Source: Bacteroidales bacterium (GTDB taxonomy: Bacteria > Bacteroidota > Bacteroidia > Bacteroidales > Muribaculaceae). Taken from it: a DNA stretch of 60,186 nt. The notes under the pieces were generated by a model. It saw only the letters and a list, made by a program, of their open reading frames with translations, made no database searches and had not been told where the DNA came from. Position numbers and translations under genes: made by a program. Shown in pieces: positions 25,336-33,760 of this stretch. The stretch covers positions 1 through 60,186 of the forward strand of contig CAAFXO010000043.1 of the NCBI GenBank assembly GCA_900766975.1, given 5' to 3'. Position 1 is the stretch's first letter, and every line of letters starts with the position of its first letter.

Positions 25336-26175
25336 ATGGCAGATAAATTCATATTCTTTTGTAGTTGGGCAGAGGCACTATCTGACTTCTCACCGGAAGA
25401 TCGATGTGCCGTTTACGATGCCATAATTGCCTACGTTGAGAGCAACACGCTACCTCAACTGCCGCCGGTGTTGCAAATGGCATTCAAGTTCATCAAGAAG
25501 GATATCGACGTTCAGCAGGATAAGTACGAAGCAATTTGCGAGAAGAGAAGAGAATATGCACGACGTGGCGGATTAGCAAAGGCTGCCAAAAGCAAGCAAG
25601 AGGAAGCAAATGGAAGCAAAAGCAAGCAAGAGGAAGCAAATGGAAGCAAAAGCAAGCAAAAGCAAGCAAATGTTGCCTATTATAAAGATAATGATAATGA
25701 TAATGATAATGATAAAGATAATAAGATAAATATAAATAATTGTCAGTCAGACAATGCGCGTACGCGCACGCGCGTGTCGGACGGAGGGACTGAGGGAGGA
25801 TCTTTGAAGGAGCAAATCGCCCAATGCAAAGAAAGCCCAATATGGAAGAACGGCATTATGGCGAAATTCAAACTCGGAAGCGAATCCGCCGTAGACGCAT
25901 TGCTCGACGAGTTCGCCGTAGATATGGTCTGCAAGGAGGTCGAGGTAAGACAGGCTAAAAGGTTGTTCATCTCTTGGCTTAACGACCGGCAACGAGAAAT
26001 CCAAGATCCGGCTAAAAACAAAGAGTCCGGACTTGGTATTGGCGAATTTCGCAACAACCGGGGGCAGCGCACCTACGAGCGGAGCGGCAAGATCGTGCCG
26101 GAATCAGCGCCACCACGCCCCACTGCAGGTCACTATTGGAACGACATAACCAATCAATGGGAGAACCTATTATGA
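25336..26175 (+). CDS. DUF6291-type replication initiator-like protein
   Basis: With the start MADKFIFFCSW (25336) it has 279 residues; the frame is open further upstream but overlaps the helicase gene. The N-terminal 90 residues (DUF6291-like: WAEALSDFSPEDRCAVYDAI, MAFKFIKKDIDVQQDKYE) are followed by a lysine/glutamine/asparagine-rich linker built from two perfect 30-base repeats and a GATAAT microsatellite. A C-terminal helical domain follows, with EFAVDMVCKEVEVRQAKRLF as its core. The overall plan and position before the replicative helicase resemble lambda O (inference). Its stop overlaps the next start by four bases. Confidence 0.65.
   Translation: MADKFIFFCSWAEALSDFSPEDRCAVYDAIIAYVESNTLPQLPPVLQMAFKFIKKDIDVQQDKYEAICEKRREYARRGGLAKAAKSKQEEANGSKSKQEEANGSKSKQKQANVAYYKDNDNDNDNDKDNKININNCQSDNARTRTRVSDGGTEGGSLKEQIAQCKESPIWKNGIMAKFKLGSESAVDALLDEFAVDMVCKEVEVRQAKRLFISWLNDRQREIQDPAKNKESGLGIGEFRNNRGQRTYERSGKIVPESAPPRPTAGHYWNDITNQWENLL
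25591..25745. repeat. Candidate replication origin inside the initiator-like gene
   Basis: Two perfect tandem copies of a 30-base unit (25591-25620, 25621-25650) and a shortened third (to about 25674) are followed by an AT-rich stretch with GATAAT repeated four times in a row (25687-25710) and further variants to 25745. Repeats followed by an AT-rich unwinding region, inside the initiator gene, is the layout of the lambda origin. All repeat units are multiples of three, so the frame is kept. Confidence 0.45.
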
Positions 26176-28019
26176 ACACAAATCTCGACTTCGCGAAGTT
26201 TGGCATCGACGTAAGCCAAATCAACAGCCGCGCCACCAACGCCAAGACCTTCTGCCCACAATGCAGGTCTTATCGCACCAACAAGCACGACAAGAGTATG
26301 TCGGTCAACATGCAGAACGGCATGTTCAAATGCCACTACTGCGGTTATAGTGGTTGTGCAGCAGTACCAACGGAGTCAGACAAGCGACAATGGATGGAAC
26401 AACAACCTTGGTACAGACCGGCATCAATCCGCAAGCAAAAGCCTGACTACCGGCGACCGACACCTAAGTCCCACGCACCAATGGAACCACGCGCACTTGC
26501 ATGGTTCGCCAAAAGAGGTATCAGCCAGTCCACTCTTGAAGCACTCAAAGTGACCGAGGGAGAGGAATGGATGCCTCAGAAGAACGGCAAAATCAACACG
26601 GTGCAATTCAACTACTACCGCGACGGACAGCTTATCAATACGAAATATCGCACAGGAGATAAATGCTTCAAACTATGCTCCGGAGCAGAATTGATCCCCT
26701 ACAACATCGACGCTATAAAGGGTCAAAAAGAGTGTATTATCGTCGAAGGGGAAATGGATGCCCTGAGTTTCTACGAGGTAGGACGGCACGACGTGATCAG
26801 CGTGCCGAACGGGGCAAACACCAACCTTGACTACCTCGACGACTATATCGACGACTACTTCGAAGACAAGGAGACGATATTCATTGCTGTCGACACCGAC
26901 ACCAAAGGGGTGATCCTTCGCGACGAATTGATCCGCCGATTCGGTGCGGACAGGTGCCGGGTGGTTGACTTCGGCGAAGACTGCAAAGATGCCAACGAGC
27001 ACCTGATGGCGCACGGCAAGGAAAGTCTCCTTCAATGCCTTGTGCAAGCCCCCGAGATAAAGGTCGAGGGAGTATTCACCATAAGCGACTTTGAGCAGAG
27101 CCTTGACACTATCTGGGAGTATGGCTTGCAGAAAGGCGTGACAATGGGTCACGAGAACATCGACCAACTGATAAGCTTTGAGACAAAGCGGTTGTGCCTT
27201 GTTACCGGATATCCCGGTAGTGGCAAATCGGAATTTATCGACGAAATGGCAGAGAGACTCAACATCCGATATGGTTGGCGTTTTGCCTACTTCTCTCCGG
27301 AGAACGCCCCACTCGCATACCACGCCTCCAAGTTGGTCGAAAAATTCACCGGCAAGCACTTTGACAGGCAACATTTATCCATTGGGGAATACACCCAAGT
27401 GAAAAGACATCTTGAACAGAACTTCTTCTTTATCTTGCCAAGCGACTACAAGGTGGCGACGATTCTCGATAAAGCCAAATATCTCGTGCGGCGCAGGGGT
27501 ATCAAAGTCCTTGTCATTGACCCTTACAATCGTCTCGAGGATGAAAAGGGTGGGATGAAGGAGACCGACTACATCAGCCTCCTGCTCGACCGACTAACCA
27601 ACTTTGCTCAGCAGAACGACGTCCTTGTGATCCTTATGGCACACCCCACCAAGCCGGCGAAAAATAAAGAAGGTAAAATCGACCCGCCAACACTATATGA
27701 CATCAGCGGATCGGCGCACTTCTTCAACAAGGCGGACTTCGGCATCGTAGTCCACCGGGACAAGGCAAACGACCTTGTGGAGATTAAGATCGAAAAGGTC
27801 AAGTTTCGTCACCTTGGAATGCCGGGTATTGCATATATGAAATACAACCTCAACAATGGGCGTTACACCCCCTATTACAACGAAATAGAACCGAATTGGG
27901 ACAATACCAACCATCTTGTCGAAGAAGAGCACAGACGCCAGCATAAGGCGGCAGAAACGGCAAGGTTTGACTTCGACGACGATTGGCTGACACCCTCAGA
28001 CGAGGAAGCACCATTTTAA
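26172..28019 (+). CDS. Primase-helicase (T7 gp4/Twinkle-like)
   Basis: A 615-residue protein from the ATG at 26172, which overlaps the previous stop. It has an N-terminal zinc ribbon (FCPQC... KCHYCGY), a TOPRIM domain (IIVEGEMDALSF with the catalytic Glu; IAVDTDTKG with the DxD) and a C-terminal RecA-like hexameric helicase domain with Walker A TGYPGSGKSEF, Walker B VLVIDPYN and the DISGSAHFFNKAD segment. It should prime and unwind DNA at the phage fork. The protein ends in DEEAPF, resembling the protein-docking tip of SSB. Confidence 0.92.
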   Translation: MNTNLDFAKFGIDVSQINSRATNAKTFCPQCRSYRTNKHDKSMSVNMQNGMFKCHYCGYSGCAAVPTESDKRQWMEQQPWYRPASIRKQKPDYRRPTPKSHAPMEPRALAWFAKRGISQSTLEALKVTEGEEWMPQKNGKINTVQFNYYRDGQLINTKYRTGDKCFKLCSGAELIPYNIDAIKGQKECIIVEGEMDALSFYEVGRHDVISVPNGANTNLDYLDDYIDDYFEDKETIFIAVDTDTKGVILRDELIRRFGADRCRVVDFGEDCKDANEHLMAHGKESLLQCLVQAPEIKVEGVFTISDFEQSLDTIWEYGLQKGVTMGHENIDQLISFETKRLCLVTGYPGSGKSEFIDEMAERLNIRYGWRFAYFSPENAPLAYHASKLVEKFTGKHFDRQHLSIGEYTQVKRHLEQNFFFILPSDYKVATILDKAKYLVRRRGIKVLVIDPYNRLEDEKGGMKETDYISLLLDRLTNFAQQNDVLVILMAHPTKPAKNKEGKIDPPTLYDISGSAHFFNKADFGIVVHRDKANDLVEIKIEKVKFRHLGMPGIAYMKYNLNNGRYTPYYNEIEPNWDNTNHLVEEEHRRQHKAAETARFDFDDDWLTPSDEEAPF

Positions 28020-28040
28020 CCACAAATACATCAAAGAAGC

Positions 28041-28406
28041 ATGAAAACATTAGAAGAAGTATTCTCAAGCAAGGAGCAAAAAGAATTGCTTGACAAGTAC
28101 GAAGATGCCTGCTTTCGACAATTCCAAGCCGAAGTGGAAATAAAGTGCCTTAGGCAAGCATTGTTAGAGACACTGCCAATTAAGCGCGGTGTATGGTTTA
28201 AGTATCGCAGGCACAGCGGAGTGATTAAAAGCAGTATGATGTATAACGACCTTGAGACGGTGTGCGTTAGATACAACTCTAAAGGGCTTGAAGATGAGAG
28301 TGGAGATGATTGGTTCGAAATCAATCTTATCGCAGACCTTGACAAAATCCAAATAATCCCCCAGTGCAGTGATAGGCATCCTGATAGCAATAGGCATTCT
28401 GATTGA
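28041..28406 (+). CDS. Unknown phage protein
   Basis: A 121-residue protein with an N-terminal helix (LEEVFSSKEQKELLDKYEDA) and a beta-rich C-terminal half (KRGVWFKYRRHSGVIKSSM). No family recognised. It lies in the replication block between the primase-helicase and a DUF2786-like gene. Confidence 0.6.
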   Translation: MKTLEEVFSSKEQKELLDKYEDACFRQFQAEVEIKCLRQALLETLPIKRGVWFKYRRHSGVIKSSMMYNDLETVCVRYNSKGLEDESGDDWFEINLIADLDKIQIIPQCSDRHPDSNRHSD

Positions 28407-28454
28407 GTGTCGCTTATTAAAAGACATCTTAAAAACAAGAAATAACCGGGAGAA

Positions 28455-28919
28455 ATGAACAACGAAAATCAATCATTCGAGAGCAACAAGAGCAAGCTCC
28501 GAAAACTGCAAGCCCTTGCAGAGAAAGGGTACAAAGGCGAAGCGGAAGCAGCTAAGAGATTACTCGACAAACTTTGCAAGCAGTACGGAGTAAGCCTCGA
28601 AGACATTCTCGATCAAGAAAAGAAAAACCGCTACCGCTTCGAGATTGGCAAAGGAAAAATATGGCTCGACCTCTTCGTGCAGTGCTATGCAAACGTGACC
28701 GGGAGCAAGGAGCTTCGGTACATCAAAGAATCAAGTAGCATTATTCGAGGGGTGGAACTAACAGCCTATGAAGTAGCGGCTCGATATGGTATCGAGATCC
28801 ACACTGTTCATTTCTCAGTGGTCTCCACCGAGGAGAATCCTAAGCCTCACATATCGGCTCGGCTAAGTTACTCAGAAATAGAGCCGGAAGTGTCAAACGC
28901 AAATAATCCAAACAATTAA
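28455..28919 (+). CDS. DUF2786-like phage protein
   Basis: A 154-residue protein. Residues 8-50 (SKLRKLQALAEKGYKGEAE and LLDKLCKQYGVSLEDI) fit the N-terminal helical domain of DUF2786 proteins. The remainder (KIWLDLFVQCYANVTGSKEL, RGVELTAYEVAARYGIEI) matches the segment that follows in larger members. Function unknown; members are frequent in phages and plasmids. Confidence 0.6.
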   Translation: MNNENQSFESNKSKLRKLQALAEKGYKGEAEAAKRLLDKLCKQYGVSLEDILDQEKKNRYRFEIGKGKIWLDLFVQCYANVTGSKELRYIKESSSIIRGVELTAYEVAARYGIEIHTVHFSVVSTEENPKPHISARLSYSEIEPEVSNANNPNN

Positions 28920-28930
28920 ACCATAGCAAT

Positions 28931-29302
28931 ATGAAATACCCCGAAAAATACAAAGATCGTGAGGCATTGATATCATCCCTCACCGACGAAGTAATCGAAG
29001 AACTTGACTACAAGGGTGTCTTAATCAAGAACTGGAATGACGAGGATGGCTTCAACAGGATCATCATCGACAATGAAGACTGGTATATCGAACTTGATAT
29101 CTTTGTTGATGGCTACGTCGAGAGTGACTCCGGCGACTATTACACCCCACCGGAAGCATGGCTCAAGAGTGTCGAAGCAGATGCCGAAGGGAGCATCTAC
29201 CTCAAAGATGGCGAGGAGGAATATGAAATCGAGGAATCCCTCGTAAGCAACCTTCTATACGATGTCGAAAGATATATCGAGGAGAACTACGCAGAAGGCT
29301 GA
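28931..29302 (+). CDS. Unknown acidic phage protein
   Basis: A 123-residue, strongly acidic protein with repeated aromatic-acidic stretches (EDWYIELDIFVDGYVESDSGDYY). The surface charge recalls DNA mimics and small inhibitors of host enzymes, but this is only a composition argument. No family recognised. Confidence 0.6.
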   Translation: MKYPEKYKDREALISSLTDEVIEELDYKGVLIKNWNDEDGFNRIIIDNEDWYIELDIFVDGYVESDSGDYYTPPEAWLKSVEADAEGSIYLKDGEEEYEIEESLVSNLLYDVERYIEENYAEG

Positions 29303-29337
29303 AGACTACTAACCCAAACAAACAAATACTTCAAATT

Positions 29338-29706
29338 ATGGCGAATTACAGCATCAAAATTGACCTCCTCAAACTCAAGGGAGGCTTCGTAACCAACATC
29401 AAAGGGAGAACCTCGACCAAGCAATGCTTGTGTATCCCCATCGAGGGGAGCGGTCTATTCCCCGGCAAGCAGGGGTGCTACCTCAACCTTACTGCAATCG
29501 AGATGCAGAATCCTCGATTCGAAGATACCCACTGCCTCAAAGTGCAATACGACCGGGCAGTCTATGACGCGATGTCCCAAGAAGAGAAGAACTCCCAACC
29601 TATCGTGGGAGGACTTCACACATTGGTAAGGCGACAAGCAGCAGTTGACTTGACCGCCAACGACAACCCCTTTGTGGCGAACAGCGAAGAGGAACTTCCC
29701 TTCTAA
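29338..29706 (+). CDS. Possible phage single-strand DNA-binding protein
   Basis: A 122-residue protein. The N-terminal 100 residues look beta-rich (YSIKIDLLKLKGGFVTNIKG, QCLCIPIE, GCYLNLTAIEM), followed by a short flexible segment and the acidic end SEEELPF. This closely recalls the DDDIPF tip by which SSB proteins recruit partners. The OB fold itself cannot be proved by eye. Its place beside the replication genes supports the idea. Confidence 0.45.
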   Translation: MANYSIKIDLLKLKGGFVTNIKGRTSTKQCLCIPIEGSGLFPGKQGCYLNLTAIEMQNPRFEDTHCLKVQYDRAVYDAMSQEEKNSQPIVGGLHTLVRRQAAVDLTANDNPFVANSEEELPF

Positions 29707-29718
29707 TCTCTACAGCCC

Positions 29719-29764
29719 ACCAAACGACAACCGGGAGGAGAGATCCTCCTGCTTGTCGTTTGGT
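29719..29764. promoter_or_regulatory. Long hairpin after the SSB-like gene
   Basis: ACCAAACGACAA (29719-29730) pairs with TTGTCGTTTGGT (29753-29764), and inside it GGAGGA (29734-29739) pairs with TCCTCC (29744-29749). No T tract follows, so it may be an mRNA processing hairpin or a weak terminator. Confidence 0.5.
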
Positions 29765-29830
29765 AAGATCATAAACCCGAATACTAACCTAAGCGCGAAA
29801 AAACGCCAAAATTTCAACACTAAAGACAAA

Positions 29831-30193
29831 ATGGATAAATTACCCATCAGGAAGCACAGAACGCGACAACGGAAGCCGCAGACGCCCAAAACAGACTTAT
29901 TTACGGCGCTTTGCCAATCGCAACTGAAAGTCGAGTGTGAGAAAGAGTACAAGTTCCATCCCACACGCAGATGGCGATTCGACTACGCAATCCCCGAGCA
30001 CAAGATTGCCCTTGAAGTGGAGGGCGGTGTATGGACGGGCGGCAGGCACACATCTCCCAAGGGGTTTCTTAATGACATGGAGAAATACAACACCGCCACC
30101 ATGATGGGGTGGAGAGTGTTGCGAACAACCCCCAAGGAGTTGTATAGCAATGCCACTATGGATATGATCAAAGCGGCAATAATCGCAGTCTGA
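29831..30193 (+). CDS. Phage PD-(D/E)xK-type nuclease
   Basis: With the start MDKLPIRKHR (29831) it has 120 residues. The core RRWRFDYAIPEHKIALEVEGG shows the Asp and Glu-x-Glu pattern of small very-short-patch-repair/DUF559-like nucleases, followed by GRHTSPKGFLNDMEKYN and GWRVLRTTPKEL. Genes of this kind in phage late-replication blocks often act as Holliday-junction or DNA-end nucleases; the exact role is an inference. Basic N-terminus. Confidence 0.7.
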   Translation: MDKLPIRKHRTRQRKPQTPKTDLFTALCQSQLKVECEKEYKFHPTRRWRFDYAIPEHKIALEVEGGVWTGGRHTSPKGFLNDMEKYNTATMMGWRVLRTTPKELYSNATMDMIKAAIIAV

Positions 30194-30228
30194 TATACCG
30201 GCAAATGTATTATTTTTTTGACTTATTA

Positions 30229-30259
30229 GTGATTATAATAAAATCATTTAGTAAATTTG
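30229..30259 (+). promoter_or_regulatory. Phage promoter before the methyltransferase and terminase genes
   Basis: GTGATTATAATAAAA (30229-30243) is the second copy of the shared phage motif, and TAAATTTG (30252-30259) is a consensus -7 box with no clear TTG at -33. The missing -33 box would fit a promoter that needs an activator bound at the shared motif. Confidence 0.5.
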
Positions 30260-30280
30260 TAGAGAATAAATTCCAAGCCC

Positions 30281-31574
30281 ATGAATAAAGAAAACGTAAA
30301 ACTGACTCAATTGCAGGTCAACACCCGTAATCCTCGCAAGATTTCCGACAAGAATTTATCGAAATTGGTGAGATCATTGCTCGTTCTACCTAAGATGATG
30401 GAATTGCGTCCCATTGTGGTCGATTCCACAATGAAACCCTTGGGGGGGGAATCAACGCTTTAAGGCACTTCAGATGATAGCGCAGATGGACATAAATGAG
30501 ATAACCAACGAGCTCAGGCAGAGTATGGATTACAACAAGAAGACCGAAGCGGAGCAAAACATACTCTTGGATTATTGGGGCTCATGGCTAAATGATCCGA
30601 CGGCTACAATCATACAAGCCGATGAATTGTCGGCAGACGAGCAACGCGAGTTCATCATCAAGGATAATACATCATTCGGTGATTGGGCTACCGAGATGTT
30701 GCAAGAAGACTTCGACATTTCGGAACTCGAAGAATGGGGGCTCGATGACATCGAATTTCCCAAGGAAGAATCGGATAAAGAGGATGACTTCACCGATGAA
30801 GATGCCGCCAACGCACCAACTCGGTGCAAGCCGGGAGATGTATGGCAATTAGGCGATCATATCCTGATGTGTGGAGACTCGACCAACAAGGCGGACGTAT
30901 TTACCCTTGTCGGCGGAGAGGGGATTGTAGACCTGTTTCTTACCGATCCGCCTTACAATGTATCTTACGAAGGAGCGACATCCGACAAACTTACCATAAA
31001 GAATGACAGCATGGAAGATTCAGCCTTCCGGGCATTCCTAACGGACGCTTTCATTGCTGCCGATATGGCTATGAAGAAGGGAGCGTCATTTTACATTTGG
31101 CACGCAGATTCGGAGGGCTTAAATTTCCGGATGGCAGTAAGAAATGCCGAATGGGATCTGAGGCAGACCATCATTTGGAACAAGAACAGTCTTGTCCTCG
31201 GAAGACAAGACTACCAATGGAAACATGAGCCATGCCTATATGGATGGAAATCGGGCGCAAGCCACGCCTGGTATAGTGACCGCAAGCAAACTACGGTTGT
31301 CGACTTTGACAGACCCAGCGTAAACGCCGAACATCCGACGATGAAGCCGGTGGGGCTATTCTCTTATCTGATCGAGAACAGCTCAAAAGAAGGGGACATA
31401 GTCCTTGATCTCTTCGGGGGATCGGGAACATCCATAATAGCCTGCGAGCAACTTGGACGCAAGTGCTACATGATGGAACTTGATCCACATTACTGCGATG
31501 TAATTCTTGCGAGGTGGGAGAAATTGACTGAGCGCGAGGCATCGCTTGTGAAGAATGTAAATGAACCAACATAA
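30281..31574 (+). pseudogene. ParB-domain DNA methyltransferase, out of frame at a run of eight G
   Basis: The first part (30281-30463) reads as a ParB-like N-terminus (LTQLQVNTRNPRKISDKNL, LRPIVVDS, PLGG) and stops shortly after eight consecutive G (30442-30449). With seven G the frame continues as LGGNQRFKAL, the normal ParB motif, into the downstream frame, giving a 430-residue protein. The second part has methylase motif IV (LTDPPYNVSY) before motif I (LDLFGGSGTSII), the beta-class order of N4/N6 amino methyltransferases. As written the gene is off, unless the internal ATG at 30474 is used. Either a phase-variable switch or a sequencing error in the homopolymer. Confidence 0.75.
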
Positions 31575-32157
31575 ACGACAGATAACGATGAGTGCACCGC
31601 AGACCAAAAAGCGCAACCAGATAAAACTTGCCCGGCTTGAGATAGTGTCGCAACTATACAAGCGAGGAAAGTCATATCGTCAGATAAGTGCCGAAGTAAT
31701 GCGTTGCCTCGGTCTCAATTCTTATTCACTCGAAACCGTAAAACGAGATGTATCCACCCTTATGGAAGAATGGCGAGAGAATCGCATTGATGACACCGAT
31801 CAGCTCGTAACGCTTGAATTGAAGCGGATAGATGAAGCAGTAGCGGAGTTGTGGGATCAGTGGGAACTATCCAAAGAGGATCATGAGAAGCAGACAACAA
31901 CAAAGCGAGCCTCGAAAGATGGGTCGATCAAGGGCGATAAGAGATCGCAGATAGAAACAAAGACTTCATCGGTTCGAGGTCTCGGCAATCCGGCATACAT
32001 TGCTGAGATCCGTCAGCAACTGCAAGAGCGACGCAAATTGCTCGGGCTATATGCACCGGAGAAAAAGGAAGTGTCCGGTGAGTTATCCTTTGCCTCCCTC
32101 TTGATGGAGAGTGGAATGCTCGATGAGGCGGAGCAGCAATTATCACAATCTCAATAA
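31561..32157 (+). CDS. Terminase small subunit-like protein
   Basis: A 198-residue protein directly before the large terminase. It has an N-terminal HTH (about residues 25-65: EIVSQLYKRGKSYRQISAEV), a long helical middle, and a C-terminal segment with LYAPEKKEVSGELSF, which is typical for small terminases. It overlaps the end of the methyltransferase frame by 14 bases; Met10 (31588) is a second possible start. It should recognise the packaging site. Confidence 0.7.
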   Translation: MNQHKRQITMSAPQTKKRNQIKLARLEIVSQLYKRGKSYRQISAEVMRCLGLNSYSLETVKRDVSTLMEEWRENRIDDTDQLVTLELKRIDEAVAELWDQWELSKEDHEKQTTTKRASKDGSIKGDKRSQIETKTSSVRGLGNPAYIAEIRQQLQERRKLLGLYAPEKKEVSGELSFASLLMESGMLDEAEQQLSQSQ

Positions 32158-32162
32158 CGACT

Positions 32163-33743
32163 ATGGCACAACAGCAAGACAAACTACGGCAAAGGGGCAT
32201 TGCACTACTGAACTCATGGCGACAGGACTGGAATAAGTTCATCCGTGAGGCTCTCGGGGCAACCCTCGATCGTGAGCAGCAAGCAATTGTTGAGTCGGTG
32301 CAGAGCAACCCACGCACATCGGTGGCATCGGGGACGGCACGAGGTAAAGACTTTGTGGCTGCTTGTTGCGCAGTGTCTTGCCTATTCTTGACACCCAAAT
32401 GGAAGCCCAATCCACGAGGCGGTGAGCCAATCTTGGTCGAGAATACCAAAGTGGCATTGACCGCACCGACCGACCGTCAGGTTAAGAATATCATGATGCC
32501 GGAGGTGGCACGTCTTGTAGAGCGAGCAAAGCAGAGAGGAGTGATTCTTCCGGGGAATGTCACCACCGACCGAATCAGGACCGGCAACCGAGAATGGTTC
32601 TTGACCGGCTTTAAGGCAGATGAGCAGAACCACGAAGCATGGTCGGGCTTTCATGCAGTGCATACGATGTTCATCGTGACCGAAGCCTCAGGTGTCTCCG
32701 ACAATATATTCGACGCCATCGAAGGTAACTTGCAGGGTGACTCTCGCATCCTGATCGTATTCAATCCCAACACCCCGATCGGCTATGCCGCGAGGAGCCA
32801 GAAGGGAGATCGTTGGGCGAAGTTTAGACTCAACTCGCTGACTGCGCCAAACGTGGTGGAGAAACGCATCATCATACCGGGGCAAGTGGACTATCCCTGG
32901 GTGATCGACAAGATACAACAATGGTGTATGCCCATCCTGCCCGAAGAGGCACAGCCGGAACTCGACGATTTTCAATTCGAGGGTCAATGGTATCGCCCCG
33001 AGGATTTATTCCGCAAGAAAGTCCTCGGAAAGTTCCCGAAAGTGGGGGACGACACCTTGATTCCGTTCCAATGGATCGAAGAGGCACAAGAGCGATGGAA
33101 GCAGACACATGGACAAGAGCCGAGGCATTCGGGCGAATCGCATCGGATATTGGGTGTCGATGTAGCCGGCATGGGACGCGATGCCACCTGCTACGCCGAA
33201 CGGAACGGTGCATGGTGCGCGCCATTCATCTGCAATAACTCCGGTGGCACTGCCAAGCACATGGAGGTAGCCGGCGAGATCATGGCAAGAAGACGCAAGC
33301 ATCCCGATATGTATGTGGCGATTGATACTATCGGTGAAGGCGCCGGGGTCTATTCCCGATGCAAAGAGCAGGATGATTCGCGCTACATCATCAGTTGCAA
33401 ATATAGCCAATGGGGCAAATTCGATGCCGACAAGATGAACGACATCACCGGTGAATATCGATTTGTCAACATGAGAGCATATCTATTCTGGTGTGTGCGG
33501 GATTGGCTAAACCCCAAGAACAACACCGGAGCAATGCTCCCACCCGATGCCATCTTCGCCGAGGAGGCTGCCGAGATCCGATGGTTCTTTCGGTCAGATG
33601 GCAAGATTCAGATAGAACCCAAAGAAGACATCAAAAAGCGGATCGGGAGATCTACCGACCGATTTGATGCTCTCGCCAACACATTCTATCCGATACGACA
33701 ACGGAGGAGCATCGACATCCGCCGCCTGCAAGAATTAGTATAA
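32163..33743 (+). CDS. Terminase large subunit
   Basis: A 526-residue packaging motor. The ATPase part has a Walker A-like segment SGTARGKDF near residues 57-65 and a Walker B-like MFIVTEASGV. The C-terminal nuclease part begins with GVDVAGMGRDAT near residues 330-342 (metal-binding Asp), with further acidic residues in the AIDTIGEGAGVY and DRFDALANTF segments. It cuts and pumps DNA into the prohead through the portal encoded next. Confidence 0.9.
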   Translation: MAQQQDKLRQRGIALLNSWRQDWNKFIREALGATLDREQQAIVESVQSNPRTSVASGTARGKDFVAACCAVSCLFLTPKWKPNPRGGEPILVENTKVALTAPTDRQVKNIMMPEVARLVERAKQRGVILPGNVTTDRIRTGNREWFLTGFKADEQNHEAWSGFHAVHTMFIVTEASGVSDNIFDAIEGNLQGDSRILIVFNPNTPIGYAARSQKGDRWAKFRLNSLTAPNVVEKRIIIPGQVDYPWVIDKIQQWCMPILPEEAQPELDDFQFEGQWYRPEDLFRKKVLGKFPKVGDDTLIPFQWIEEAQERWKQTHGQEPRHSGESHRILGVDVAGMGRDATCYAERNGAWCAPFICNNSGGTAKHMEVAGEIMARRRKHPDMYVAIDTIGEGAGVYSRCKEQDDSRYIISCKYSQWGKFDADKMNDITGEYRFVNMRAYLFWCVRDWLNPKNNTGAMLPPDAIFAEEAAEIRWFFRSDGKIQIEPKEDIKKRIGRSTDRFDALANTFYPIRQRRSIDIRRLQELV

Positions 33744-33760
33744 TCTTAAAATCCACGAAT

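Noticed and set aside
30442..30474. Programmed ribosomal frameshift in the methyltransferase gene
   Set aside because: A plain G run without a known shift heptamer or following structure fits slippage of DNA copying, or a sequencing error, better than a ribosomal shift.
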